Below, one piece after another: positions 1 to 9,166 of a stretch of 64,000 bases of DNA (position 1 is the first letter of the stretch; each line of letters starts with the position of its first letter). The notes beneath the pieces were generated by a model. That model was not told the DNA's origin, made no database searches, and worked only from the letters and a program-made list of their open reading frames with translations. This DNA comes from Thermoflexibacter ruber. GTDB taxonomy: Bacteria > Bacteroidota > Bacteroidia > Cytophagales > Thermoflexibacteraceae. Made by a program: the position numbers and the translations under genes. The stretch lies in the NCBI RefSeq assembly GCF_900113045.1, contig NZ_FONY01000004.1:124001-188000 (forward strand), written 5' to 3'.

Positions 1-1286
1 CGAACCAACTCGCTTGGAGGGGTTTCCCCTTTTTTTGTTTGTTTGCGTTCATTCTCAAGCTGTTGTTTCTCTGCTTCTTTGAGCAGTTTTTTCAAGTTTT
101 TACGGGTGAGTTCTTGTCCATTTTTCAAGGCTTCCTCTAAGTCCTGCTCCCCTTTTTTGAGTTTCTCCTTGTTTTGCTTATTGACAACTGCCGCTTTTTC
201 TTTCTCTATTTTTTCATCTATTAGCTTTACCTCAGGGATAAAATTGGGATTGACTTTGAGTTTGTAGTTGCTGACCGAAGCCACATAAAACCCCTCTGCC
301 TCAAAGCCTAAATATTTTCCATATATCCTAATTTGGTGCGTTATTGGCATGAAAACGCCATCTTGCACTGGGGAGTAGTTTTGCTGCACACCAATCTTGA
401 TGCCCAATTTTTCAGTTTCCAACTGCAAACTGTGGATACACCACTTATTCTCTACAATGTAGATGTAGCCCTCCCAAACTCCATCTCCGCGAGAGCGAGG
501 CGTAACCTTGATTTTGTTTACCTCAAAACCTTGGTCGCGAAAAACAGACTCAAGCGAAAATTTGTAGTAAGCAAAGGCACTTGGCGAAAGAGGAGAAACG
601 ATGTCGGCAATGCTTGGGTCGTAAAAACTTGCCTCTACATAGTCCATGGGCGAGGCACTTTTGGGTTCTATATCGCTACTTCTCAGAGAGATTACTTTTT
701 TTACATACTTATTGGGCTGCTCAAAGTGCAAATCAGTAATATTTTCGGTCAAGTAGGTTTTCCCCTCTACTATACCTTCTTCTTTCAGTTTTTTTTCCAG
801 CAAAAAAGGAATATTCAAAATCCTTCCTGTTCCTTTCATGTAAATCCTTGCATCATAGGCATCTACCTGCAATTTATGCACCTTGCTCATCGCTATCGCC
901 TTCCGCATAATGGTATAGGCAGGGTCTTCTGCTCCTGCTTTTACCTCTACCTCTCTTAGCAAGTAAGTTTGTAGTTCCATTCGTATATCCAAATTGATAA
1001 ATTCCTTACCTATGACTACCTCTTTTTCAACGGTTTGATAGGAAAGATATTGGAAAACAATTTGGTACTTACCTTCTGCTAATTTGAGTTCGTAATAAGC
1101 ATCGTTGTTGCTGGCTGTACCGACTTGTGTATTTTTTACATAAATGGAAGCCAAAGGCAGTGGTTCTCCCTTGTCGTTACGTACATAGCCGCGAATCCCA
1201 CCTGTTTGGGCAAAAGATTGGAAACCAAGATGTAAGAATGAAAAAAGTAAAGAAAAGGAAAGGATACAGTTAATTTTGTTCAGCAT
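1..1286 (-). CDS. DUF5686 / carboxypeptidase-regulatory-like domain outer-membrane protein, 3' end cut by window edge
   Basis: This open frame has no stop before the window edge; 428 codons are visible. It starts at an ATG (1286-1284) with a signal peptide of about 26 residues ending SFAQ. Residues about 30-110 form a CarboxypepD_reg-like beta-sandwich (GGIRGYVRNDKGEPLPLASI), as found at the N-terminus of many Bacteroidota outer-membrane proteins. The sequence that follows (AEDPAYTIMRKAIAMSKVHK, then a conserved DAR-Y-KGTG block) fits the DUF5686 family, whose members usually run to about 800 residues and end in a beta-barrel, so roughly half the protein is missing here. Residues about 370-428 are a Lys/Glu-rich, probably helical linker. 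Its job is unknown; an outer-membrane or periplasmic location is inferred. It is divergent from the S9 peptidase gene. Confidence 0.8.
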   Translation of the reverse strand, partial: MLNKINCILSFSLLFSFLHLGFQSFAQTGGIRGYVRNDKGEPLPLASIYVKNTQVGTASNNDAYYELKLAEGKYQIVFQYLSYQTVEKEVVIGKEFINLDIRMELQTYLLREVEVKAGAEDPAYTIMRKAIAMSKVHKLQVDAYDARIYMKGTGRILNIPFLLEKKLKEEGIVEGKTYLTENITDLHFEQPNKYVKKVISLRSSDIEPKSASPMDYVEASFYDPSIADIVSPLSPSAFAYYKFSLESVFRDQGFEVNKIKVTPRSRGDGVWEGYIYIVENKWCIHSLQLETEKLGIKIGVQQNYSPVQDGVFMPITHQIRIYGKYLGFEAEGFYVASVSNYKLKVNPNFIPEVKLIDEKIEKEKAAVVNKQNKEKLKKGEQDLEEALKNGQELTRKNLKKLLKEAEKQQLENERKQTKKGETPPSELV

Positions 1287-1507
1287 TGGAGTTTAAGTTT
1301 TTTTGACGAATTGTTTTGATATAATAAAACGCAAAAACAGAGTTTTTGTTAGCAAGATATGTCTATTCGCTTGCAGGTAAAGATAATTTTTTATTCGGAA
1401 ACTTAGTAATTTCAAGTACTTTGCTCTATCTTTAACATAAGCATCTTGCAAACGCTGTGTTTTATAAATATTGCTTCTTTTTCACACTAACCTATTTGAT
1501 TGAAACT

Positions 1508-3589
1508 ATGAAACAACTTACCTTACTTACTTATTTTCTACTGATAAGTCTTTGTTTGTCAGCACAATCTTTTTCTATAGACCAAGTGCTTAGTTCCCCT
1601 TTTACCACAGAACTCAAAGCCTCTCCCAAAGGGAATAAAATTGCTTTGGTTATGAACAGGCAAGGGGAAAGAAATATTTGGCTGAGTGAAAACTCAGGAA
1701 GTAATTTTAAGCAAATTACGAGCTACCAAGGAGATAATGGGCAGGAAATCAGTAGCTTGGCTTTTACACCAGAAAGCAATGCTTTGATTTTTGTGCGTGG
1801 AGGCGCACCAAATGCTTCGGGCGAAATTCCTAATCCTGCCGAGTTACAAGAAAGTGTGGAAAGGGCAATTTGGAAAATAGATACTGATGGGAAAAACTTA
1901 AAAAAATTGGCTGTAGGCTTCTACCCCAAACTCTCGCCCAAAGGCGATATTTTGGCGTACCTCACGGGAGGGCAGGTTTGGACGATGCGTTTGGACAGCC
2001 TCAAAGCCAGCAAACTTTTCCAAACCAGAGGCTCGCAAAGTGCGATTCGTTGGTCGCCCGATGGAAGCAAATTAGCTTTTGTCAGTAGCAGAAATGACCA
2101 TAGCTTTGTAGGCATATATGATTTTAATACAAAGTCTATCAGCTTTTTAAGTCCAAGTACAGATTTGGATGGGCACCCTGTCTGGTCGCCTGACGGCAAG
2201 CAAATTGCCTTTATCAGGGTTCGCTCCAATAGAGATGCCTTGATTTTTGGACCTAAACGAGAAGGTTTGCCTTGGTCTATTTGGGTAGCAGAAGTTGCGA
2301 CAGGAAAAGCCAAAAAAGTATGGGAGGCTAAAAAAGGACGTGGTAGCAATTTTTTTTCCAATGCTCTTAACTCCTCCTCTCCTGAAAATCCCTTGTTTTG
2401 GACAAGCGACAATTATTTGATTTTCCCTTATGAGGGTGACGGGTGGCAACACCTGTACGCCGTTCCCGCCAATGGAGGCGAAGCGAAACTACTTACCGCA
2501 GGCGAAGGAGAAGTAGAGTTTGTTACTCTCGCTAAAGACGGAAAATCAGTTATTTACAATAGCAATATTGGCGATATAGATAGAAGGCACTTGTGGCAAG
2601 TTGCGGCAACCTCTGCCCCCAAACAACTCACCTCAGGTAATGGCATAGAATGGGGAATGGCGCAAGCCGAAGACGGTACGATTTTCTGTATTCGCTCCGA
2701 TGCCAAGATGCCCGCAAGACCTGCGGTACTAAAAAATGGGAAATTGGAAGACTTAGCTACAGAACTCATGCCCAAAGATTTCCCTGCAAATCAATTAGTT
2801 GAACCGCAAGCAGTGATGATTACGGCTACTGACGGCATGATGATTCCCTGCCAACTTTTTTTACCTAAGAACCACAAAGCAGGAGAAAAGCACCCTGGAG
2901 CTATCTTTTTCCATGGGGGTTCGCGCAGGCAGATGCTTTTGGGCTTTAATTACGGCGATTATTACCACAAGGCTTATGCACTCAATCAGTATTTGGCAAG
3001 TCAAGGCTATGTAGTGCTATCGGTCAATTACCGCAGTGGGATAGGCTATGGCATGGAGTTCCGAGAAGCCCTTAACTATGGAGCTACAGGAGCAAGCGAG
3101 TACGCAGACGTAGTAGGAGCGGGTTTGTATTTGAAAAGTAGAGATGATGTAAATGGTTCAAAAATAGGGCTTTGGGGTGGTTCTTATGGAGGCTATTTGA
3201 CAGCTTTGGGCTTGGCGAGGGCTTCTGATTTGTTTGCTTGCGGGGTGGATATTCACGGCGTTCACGATTGGAATGTGGTCGTGAGGAATTTTATCCCAAG
3301 CTATGATGCTGGTAAGCGTACCGATTGGGCAAAAAGAGCCTTTGAATCTTCGCCTATGCACTTTTTAGACGGTTGGAAATCGCCTGTATTGCTGATTCAT
3401 GGAGATGACGACCGCAATGTACCTTTTAGCGAAACGGTAACTTTGGCAGAACAGCTAAGTCATAGGAATATCTACTTTGAATATTTGATATTCCCTGATG
3501 AGGTACACAGTTTTTTACTGCATAAAAATTGGTTAGAAGCCTACAAAGCAACGGCAGACTTTTTTGATAGGTTTTTGAAAAACAAGTAG
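1508..3589 (+). CDS. S9 family prolyl oligopeptidase-type secreted peptidase
   Basis: This is a secreted serine peptidase of the dipeptidyl aminopeptidase/acylaminoacyl-peptidase group, 693 residues long. I chose the ATG at 1508 rather than an in-frame ATG at 1457 because it places a classical signal peptide (MKQLTLLTYFLLISLCLSAQ) at the N-terminus. Residues about 40-400 carry repeated WSPDG-K-AF blocks of a PD40/WD40-like beta-propeller that gates substrate access. The C-terminal alpha/beta-hydrolase domain has the nucleophile motif GGSYGG (Ser about 559), the acid in HGDDDRNVP (Asp about 635) and the histidine in DEVHSF (His about 667), so the triad is intact. The likely role is cleavage of short peptides in the periplasm. 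A bidirectional hairpin terminator follows 10 bases after the stop. Confidence 0.93.
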   Translation: MKQLTLLTYFLLISLCLSAQSFSIDQVLSSPFTTELKASPKGNKIALVMNRQGERNIWLSENSGSNFKQITSYQGDNGQEISSLAFTPESNALIFVRGGAPNASGEIPNPAELQESVERAIWKIDTDGKNLKKLAVGFYPKLSPKGDILAYLTGGQVWTMRLDSLKASKLFQTRGSQSAIRWSPDGSKLAFVSSRNDHSFVGIYDFNTKSISFLSPSTDLDGHPVWSPDGKQIAFIRVRSNRDALIFGPKREGLPWSIWVAEVATGKAKKVWEAKKGRGSNFFSNALNSSSPENPLFWTSDNYLIFPYEGDGWQHLYAVPANGGEAKLLTAGEGEVEFVTLAKDGKSVIYNSNIGDIDRRHLWQVAATSAPKQLTSGNGIEWGMAQAEDGTIFCIRSDAKMPARPAVLKNGKLEDLATELMPKDFPANQLVEPQAVMITATDGMMIPCQLFLPKNHKAGEKHPGAIFFHGGSRRQMLLGFNYGDYYHKAYALNQYLASQGYVVLSVNYRSGIGYGMEFREALNYGATGASEYADVVGAGLYLKSRDDVNGSKIGLWGGSYGGYLTALGLARASDLFACGVDIHGVHDWNVVVRNFIPSYDAGKRTDWAKRAFESSPMHFLDGWKSPVLLIHGDDDRNVPFSETVTLAEQLSHRNIYFEYLIFPDEVHSFLLHKNWLEAYKATADFFDRFLKNK

Positions 3590-3599
3590 GCAAATATAG

Positions 3600-3636
3600 A
3601 ATCTCCCTTTAAGAAAATAGTTTTCAAAGGGAGATT
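3600..3636. terminator. bidirectional intrinsic terminator between convergent genes
   Basis: An 11-bp perfect inverted repeat (AATCTCCCTTT at 3600-3610 and AAAGGGAGATT at 3626-3636) lies between the stop of the S9 peptidase and the stop of the convergent serine hydrolase. T-rich sequence follows on the plus strand, and an A-rich flank gives U residues on the minus strand. Confidence 0.8.
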
Positions 3637-5154
3637 TTACTTTCTCACAAACACATACGGGTCATATTCTATAAAATCATTGACTTTGACGATAGCAGAC
3701 TTAACTTTCCCACTTTCCACCTCGAAAGGCATCACATGAATCCCGTAAGTAGAAATATTGAAAGTACATAAAAAGTTATTTCCACCTTGGGCTTCTAATT
3801 TAGCTACCAAATCTGGGTGGTTAGAAAAGTAAGCATTCAGTTGGTCTTTTTCTAACTTTATTTCCATAGTGCCATAGACCTCGTTTTCATATTTCCCTGC
3901 ATAGGCAGCGAGGGGTAGAGTAGGCTTGTTTTTTTGTGCTACTTTGGCTCTTTCTATTTGGATTCTTTTGGTTTCTTGTTCTTGTTCTTGCTTATCTCCT
4001 GCATAGAAAATGCGATTGTAGTTTTTATAAGGCTGTTTCAAAAAAGCATCAACTATCTGATAACGAAGAGCTAAGTAAGCCGTGTTTTGGTCGGTATTAG
4101 TTAAAACCACTACACCTAATTTTTCTTCTGGAAGGAAGCAAGTAGAGGTAACAAAGCCATCTGCCCCTCCTGTATGGTCAAACATTTTTCTCCCTGCATA
4201 GTCTTGGATTACCCAACCTAATCCGTACATAGAGAACTGTCTTGGGTATAGCCAACTTTTGTTGGTAGAGATAATCGTATTCCCTGCCCAAGTTTTCAAA
4301 ATAGCTTGTTTTGCTACTACTTGTTTACCTTGAAACTTGCCAGTATCTAACTGCATGATTAGCCAGTTGGCTACATCTTTGACTGAGGAAACCATGCTTC
4401 CCGCAGGGGCAAGAGCATCTATCATAGGGAAGGAAATTTTAGTGATTTTTCCATCAATGAGCGAATGAGGCACGGCTGCGTTCTCCATTCTGGGCATCTC
4501 CGCAGAGAGCATGAGCGTTCTATTCATCTGCAAGGGCTTCACAAGGCTATCTCTAACAAAGTCCTCCCACTTTTTGCCTGTAACGGCAGGAATTACCTCT
4601 CCCGCAACCACAAAGCCTGCATTGCAATAACCATAACGAGTCCTGAAATCATGTATAGGTTTATTTTTACCAAAGCGTTCTATCACCTGTTTTCTACTCA
4701 AATTGCTTCGCCAATAGGTAAAATCTCCTTGAAAAGTTTTTAAGCCTACTCTATGGCAAAGCATATCCCGAATGGTTACCTCTTGGGTAATAAAGTTGTT
4801 AAATAGCTTAAAATCAGGAAAATACTTAATGACTTTATCATCTATGGAAAGTTGCTTGCTATACTCCAACATACACAAGGCAGTTGCCGTAAATGCCTTA
4901 GAATTAGAAGCTATCATAAATAAGGTGTTCTCGTCCACCTTGTCGGTTTTACCTATTTCTCTTACTCCATATCCCTTGCTAAAAATGACCTTACCGTCTT
5001 TGACCACTGCCACCGCCATAGCAGGAATTTGCCAAAGTTGCATGGCTTCATTAACATATTTATCTATGCTATCTTTTACAAAATCAGCAGTTTGCGCAAA
5101 AGAGAAAGAGAAGCAAGAAAAAGAAAAGAGAAAAAGTAGGCTAAATTTTTTCAT
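3637..5154 (-). CDS. secreted serine hydrolase, beta-lactamase class C / penicillin-binding-like, with C-terminal DUF3471-like domain
   Basis: The protein has 505 residues with a signal peptide (cleavage near SFAQ, residue 20-21). The class C beta-lactamase/DD-peptidase fold is shown by S-N-S-K at 83-86 (SxxK nucleophile motif), Y-C-N at 176-178 (YxN) and HTGG at 327-330, which replaces the KTG box as is usual in this superfamily. Residues about 400-505 (AYAGKYENEVYGTMEIKLE) match the DUF3471-type lipocalin-like tail. Such proteins include esterases, D-aminopeptidases and PBP-like hydrolases; the substrate cannot be told from sequence. It is convergent with the S9 peptidase and shares its terminator. 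The gene lies just downstream of tRNA-Leu on the same strand, so read-through is possible. Confidence 0.88.
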   Translation of the reverse strand: MKKFSLLFLFSFSCFSFSFAQTADFVKDSIDKYVNEAMQLWQIPAMAVAVVKDGKVIFSKGYGVREIGKTDKVDENTLFMIASNSKAFTATALCMLEYSKQLSIDDKVIKYFPDFKLFNNFITQEVTIRDMLCHRVGLKTFQGDFTYWRSNLSRKQVIERFGKNKPIHDFRTRYGYCNAGFVVAGEVIPAVTGKKWEDFVRDSLVKPLQMNRTLMLSAEMPRMENAAVPHSLIDGKITKISFPMIDALAPAGSMVSSVKDVANWLIMQLDTGKFQGKQVVAKQAILKTWAGNTIISTNKSWLYPRQFSMYGLGWVIQDYAGRKMFDHTGGADGFVTSTCFLPEEKLGVVVLTNTDQNTAYLALRYQIVDAFLKQPYKNYNRIFYAGDKQEQEQETKRIQIERAKVAQKNKPTLPLAAYAGKYENEVYGTMEIKLEKDQLNAYFSNHPDLVAKLEAQGGNNFLCTFNISTYGIHVMPFEVESGKVKSAIVKVNDFIEYDPYVFVRK

Positions 5155-5182
5155 ATTACCAGCGTGTTAAAGATTAAAAAAG

Positions 5183-5266
5183 TACCCAAAGAGGGACTCG
5201 AACCCCCATGCCACTGAAGGCACTACCACCTGAAGATAGCGTGTCTACCAATTCCACCATTTGGGC
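5183..5266 (-). tRNA. tRNA-Leu(CAG)
   Basis: On the minus strand an 84-nt type II tRNA folds with a 7-bp acceptor stem (GCCCAAA paired with TTTGGGT, ending in a G-U pair), a D-arm containing GGAATTGGTAGAC, an anticodon stem CTATC/GGTAG around the loop TTCAGGT (anticodon CAG), a long variable arm and a T-arm GGGGGTTCGAGTCCCCC. The long variable arm and discriminator A agree with leucine. The 3' CCA is not encoded. Confidence 0.97.
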
Positions 5267-5309
5267 AAGAAATCAAAATTTGTCTTGCTGGATTCTATCT
5301 GAAAGCATA

Positions 5310-5341
5310 CAAAATTAGAAAAGTATTGAGTAATTTGCAAA
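5310..5341 (-). promoter_or_regulatory. Bacteroidota-type promoter of tRNA-Leu
   Basis: On the minus strand a -33 box TTTG (complement of 5338-5341) is followed after 20 nt by TAATTTTG (complement of 5310-5317), matching the Bacteroidota consensus TTTG-N19-TAnnTTTG. Transcription would start near 5303, about 37 nt upstream of the mature tRNA 5' end. Confidence 0.75.
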
Positions 5342-5433
5342 GTTAATTTTAGTTTTTAAACATGAAAAAAAATTAGATAGGGCTTCTAAACTACTCATTA
5401 TTTCATATTTTAACACCGCCGCTAAATTGGATT

Positions 5434-7821
5434 ATGAGAAGATTAAATAGCATTGTTTACAAAAATTATATTTTGGATAGATTAAAAAAATACTTTTTTA
5501 AACCACAATACCGCAAGTATTGGACAGGAGTCATTGCTCTTATCATCTTATTCTTTATTCTACACTTCTCTTTCCCTATCAATACATACATTCCTTATTC
5601 TCAAATCATTATTTCCCAAGAAGGCAAGGTACTAAACGCATTTCTTTCCAAAGATGATAAGTGGCGCATGAAAACTGAAATACATGAAATTACCCCAGAG
5701 TTAGAAAAAGCATTTATTGAAAAGGAAGACCGCTACTTTTATTATCACTTAGGGATAAATCCTTTGGCAATTATGAGAGCAGGATTTTATAATGTCATCA
5801 AAGGGAAAAAAACATCAGGGGCTTCTACGATTACTATGCAGGTGGCTCGCCTCTTAGAACCTAAGGAACGCACTTATTGGAACAAAATAGTAGAGATGTT
5901 TAGAGCCTTGCAGTTGGAAGTTATGTTTTCTAAGAAAGAAATTTTGGCTTTATACCTCAATCTTGTTCCTTATGGAGGCAATGTAGAAGGCATTAAATCT
6001 GCTTCTTTGCTCTATTTTAATCGCTTACCTAACAAGCTAAGTTTGGCTCAGATTACTGCTTTGGCAATTATCCCTAATCGTCCTACCTCTTTGGCTTTAG
6101 GTAAACACAACGAAATCATTGAAAAAGAACGCAATAAGTGGCTCAATCGCTTCAAAGAAGATAAAATTTTTGATTTGCAACAAATAGAAGATGCCATCAA
6201 CGAACCCTTAGAAGCCAAACGCTTAGATGCCCCAGCCCTCGCTCCTCACTTTGCTAACTACCTTCATAGACAAATGCTTACTATAGACATCGTAAAGACA
6301 ACTATCCAAGCAGATATTCAAAGCAAGGTAGAGGATATTACCTATAATTTTACCAGAAAACTTAAAGGTTTTAATATTCACAATGCGGCGGTAATAGTCG
6401 TAGAAAATAAAACTCGTAATATTCTTGCTTATTTAGGCTCTCCTGACTTTAAAGATAGCGAAAACGCTGGACAAGTAGATAATGCCAGAGCTTTTCGCTC
6501 ACCAGGAAGTGCCTTGAAACCACTCATCTATGGAATCGCTTTTGATGAGGGCATCATTACGCCTAAGTCTGTCATATACGATGTCCCTGTAGATTTTTCT
6601 GGCTACGCTCCAGAAAATTATAATCGTACTTTTAACGGAACAGTCAGCGTAGAAACTGCCTTATCTCACTCGCTTAATGTGCCAGCCGTCAAGATTTTAG
6701 ACCAAGTTGGGGTAAAAAATGTGATAGACCTACTAAAAAAAGCGCAGTTTCAAGAAATTCGCAAAAAAGATAAAAACTTGGGGCTTTCACTTGCCTTAGG
6801 AGGCTGCGGAGTGAGTTTACTTGAAATGGCGGGATTGTACTGTGCCTTTGCTAATCAAGGAATTTTTGAACCTTTGAATATGATAGCCAAAGATTCTACC
6901 GATTTGTATAGAAGTAAAGATATTTCATTAGTGAAAATGCGAGGCGAACAGCTTATCTCTCCTTCGGCAACTTACATGCTGACAGAAATCTTGACCAAAG
7001 TTACACGTCCAGAGATGCCAAGTGATTACGAACACAACCCTCATATTCCTAAAATTGCTTGGAAAACAGGGACTTCCTATGGCAGGAGGGACGCATGGAG
7101 CATAGGCTACAATGCCAAATATACCATAGCAGTTTGGCTCGGGAATGCCAATGGGGTAGGTTCTCCTGAGTTAGTGGGTGCGGCAGTAGCTACTCCCTTG
7201 CTTTTCAAGTTGTTTAATATTATAGATTACAACTCATCTTTGGATTGGTTTTTTATTCCAGAGGAGTTAAAAACTCGCTTGGTTTGTACGGTTACAGGGG
7301 ACTTACCTTCGGACTTTTGTGAAAGCACGACTTCGGATTTTTTTATCCCCACTATTTCTCATACAAGACGTTGTGAACATTTACGATATGTATTTGTTTC
7401 TCCTGATGAGAAAATCAGCTACTGCTCGGAGTGCCTCCCTTCTAACGGCATCAAACGCAAACTGTTTCCTAATCTCTCTCCAGAAATGCTGGCTTTTTAT
7501 GAGAGCAATCAGATTGTTTTTGACAAAATCCCTCCTCATAATCCTCAGTGTACCAAACTTTTAGAAGGAAAACCGCCTAAGATAGTTTCACCTGTGGAGG
7601 GCAGGGAATACCTTACGATTGATGATGAACCTCTCGAGCTGTTGCTTCACGCCAACGTAGATAATGATGTGAAGAAAGTATTTTGGTATGTGAATGGGAA
7701 ATTTTACCAAGCCGCTAAGCCAACAGAAAGGGTATTTTTCAAGCCTAATCGCGGCGAAGTAGGCATTTCTTGCAGTGATGACAAAGGCAGAAATACAAAC
7801 ATAAAGATTTTGATAAAATAA
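5434..7821 (+). CDS. pbpC: penicillin-binding protein 1C
   Basis: This is a bifunctional peptidoglycan synthase of 795 residues. A short cytosolic N-terminus and one membrane segment (about 30-50) precede a GT51 glycosyltransferase domain (about 75-240) with EKEDRYFYYHLGINP, the GASTITMQVAR motif and YLNLVPYGG. The transpeptidase domain has S359-A-L-K (SxxK), S413-L-N (SxN) and K544-T-G-T-S (KTG), so both active sites look intact. The C-terminal ~90 residues (KIVSPVEGREYLTIDDEPLE) form the BiPBP_C beta domain that defines the PbpC subgroup. In many Bacteroidota pbpC sits beside an alpha-2-macroglobulin gene, but none is present here; its neighbours are tRNA-Leu and a DinB protein. Confidence 0.95.
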   Translation: MRRLNSIVYKNYILDRLKKYFFKPQYRKYWTGVIALIILFFILHFSFPINTYIPYSQIIISQEGKVLNAFLSKDDKWRMKTEIHEITPELEKAFIEKEDRYFYYHLGINPLAIMRAGFYNVIKGKKTSGASTITMQVARLLEPKERTYWNKIVEMFRALQLEVMFSKKEILALYLNLVPYGGNVEGIKSASLLYFNRLPNKLSLAQITALAIIPNRPTSLALGKHNEIIEKERNKWLNRFKEDKIFDLQQIEDAINEPLEAKRLDAPALAPHFANYLHRQMLTIDIVKTTIQADIQSKVEDITYNFTRKLKGFNIHNAAVIVVENKTRNILAYLGSPDFKDSENAGQVDNARAFRSPGSALKPLIYGIAFDEGIITPKSVIYDVPVDFSGYAPENYNRTFNGTVSVETALSHSLNVPAVKILDQVGVKNVIDLLKKAQFQEIRKKDKNLGLSLALGGCGVSLLEMAGLYCAFANQGIFEPLNMIAKDSTDLYRSKDISLVKMRGEQLISPSATYMLTEILTKVTRPEMPSDYEHNPHIPKIAWKTGTSYGRRDAWSIGYNAKYTIAVWLGNANGVGSPELVGAAVATPLLFKLFNIIDYNSSLDWFFIPEELKTRLVCTVTGDLPSDFCESTTSDFFIPTISHTRRCEHLRYVFVSPDEKISYCSECLPSNGIKRKLFPNLSPEMLAFYESNQIVFDKIPPHNPQCTKLLEGKPPKIVSPVEGREYLTIDDEPLELLLHANVDNDVKKVFWYVNGKFYQAAKPTERVFFKPNRGEVGISCSDDKGRNTNIKILIK

Positions 7822-7970
7822 GAAAATCTCAAGACCACTTTTTGATTTAGTATAATACATACATAAGTAAAAAATAAAGAGTAAAATCATAGCTAAGCAA
7901 CTACAATTACACAGAATTTCATTATTTTTGAAATAATAACCATTATTTCTTACTATATTTTTTATCTAAA

Positions 7971-8486
7971 ATGTTTATAGCCAAACCTTTGCCTTCGGAT
8001 TATGCAGCATTTTATGCGGGCTATATTAGCCAAGTACCAGAGGGAGATATTATCTCTACTTTGAAAACCAACCAACAAGCTACAAAAGCCTTGCTTGGGA
8101 GTTTAGCAGAAGAAAAAGCTAATTTTGCATACGCCCCTGAAAAATGGACTATCAAAGAGGTCATAGGACACATCATCGATACTGAGCGAATTTTTGCTTA
8201 TCGCTTCCTGAGAATGTATAGGGGAGATGCTACACCTTTGCCTTCTTTTGAACAAGATGATTACGTAAAAAACGCCAATACTCATAAGCGTACCTTAGCA
8301 TCTCTATCCCAAGAATTATATATAGTCAGAGAAAGTAACTTACTTATGTTAAGTGATTTAGATGAAAGTAAATTAGATTTTCAAGGTACAATGTCGGACA
8401 AGAAAGCAACTCCAAGAGCCTTACTATACATCTTAGCAGGGCATGAAGCTCATCACATCAAGATTCTAAAAGAACGATACCTTTAA
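7971..8486 (+). CDS. DinB family putative metal-dependent hydrolase/transferase
   Basis: This 171-residue four-helix-bundle protein belongs to the DinB/YfiT-like family. The metal-binding histidine triad is visible as His67 in EVIGHIIDTE and His158 plus His161/162 in AGHEAHHIK. The family includes thiol transferases that act with bacillithiol or mycothiol and many stress-linked members of unknown substrate, so no reaction is assigned here. It has no signal peptide and is cytosolic. The start ATG follows an AT-rich leader with no clear ribosome-binding site, as is usual in this phylum. The cytochrome c gene begins 33 bases after its stop on the same strand. Confidence 0.85.
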   Translation: MFIAKPLPSDYAAFYAGYISQVPEGDIISTLKTNQQATKALLGSLAEEKANFAYAPEKWTIKEVIGHIIDTERIFAYRFLRMYRGDATPLPSFEQDDYVKNANTHKRTLASLSQELYIVRESNLLMLSDLDESKLDFQGTMSDKKATPRALLYILAGHEAHHIKILKERYL

Positions 8487-8519
8487 AACTCAAAAATTTT
8501 CATTATAAACCCAATATCT

Positions 8520-9164
8520 ATGTTTACAGGACTTTTACACACACACAAATTAGTAGTTATCTTATTCATTTTGCTCTACTTGATAAAGACTACTCTCTTA
8601 CTGATAGGAAAAAAAGAAACTTTAGCTAATTTTTCCAAGAAAGCACGTATTCCTGAAATGATAATCAGCACCTTATTCTTGCTCACAGGGGCAGTAATGC
8701 TGTTTCAACTTCCAGAAATTAACCAATTTATGATTTTCAAAATAGTGGCTGTTTTTGCTTCTATTCCTTTGGCAGTGATTGGTTTTAAAAGGTATAACAA
8801 AGCATTAGCTATCCTTTCTTTTGTTTTACTGATAGGCTCTTATGGATTGGCAGAGATGAGCCGACGCTATGTTAAAAAAGTAGAAGTGGCTGATACCTCT
8901 GTGGCAAATGCCGCCGCGCCTAATTACGATGTAGTAGCACATGGAAAAGCCCTGTATGCGGCAAATTGTGTGGCTTGTCATGGCGAAGACGGTCAGGCAG
9001 GCATTGCAGGAGCGAAAAACTTGACTATTTCTCAGTTGGACGAGGTAGGCATCATCAATATTATTTCTAACGGCAAAAATGCCATGCCTCCTTACAAAAA
9101 AGTATTCAATGAGCAAGAAATCAGTGCTTTAGCTAAATACGTTCAAAGTATCAAATCAAATTAA
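8520..9164 (+). CDS. SirB2-like membrane domain fused to a cytochrome c domain
   Basis: The protein has 214 residues. Residues 1-115 contain four predicted membrane helices with the arrangement of SirB2/DUF-type small membrane proteins (MFTGLLHTHKLVVILFILLY at the start). Residues about 135-214 are a class I cytochrome c: CVACH at 150-154 binds the haem, and Met189 in NAMPPYK is the probable sixth ligand. The haem domain would face the periplasm, tethered by the membrane bundle. Only two bases separate it from the next gene, an NAD(P)-type oxidoreductase-fold lipoprotein, which suggests that the cytochrome accepts or delivers electrons for that enzyme (inference). The fusion is not a classical oxidase subunit. 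Confidence 0.85.
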   Translation: MFTGLLHTHKLVVILFILLYLIKTTLLLIGKKETLANFSKKARIPEMIISTLFLLTGAVMLFQLPEINQFMIFKIVAVFASIPLAVIGFKRYNKALAILSFVLLIGSYGLAEMSRRYVKKVEVADTSVANAAAPNYDVVAHGKALYAANCVACHGEDGQAGIAGAKNLTISQLDEVGIINIISNGKNAMPPYKKVFNEQEISALAKYVQSIKSN

Positions 9165-9166
9165 CG

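Noticed and set aside
333-959. 208-codon open frame on the plus strand
   Set aside because: It is antisense to the DUF5686 protein, whose minus-strand frame has a signal peptide and recognisable domains.
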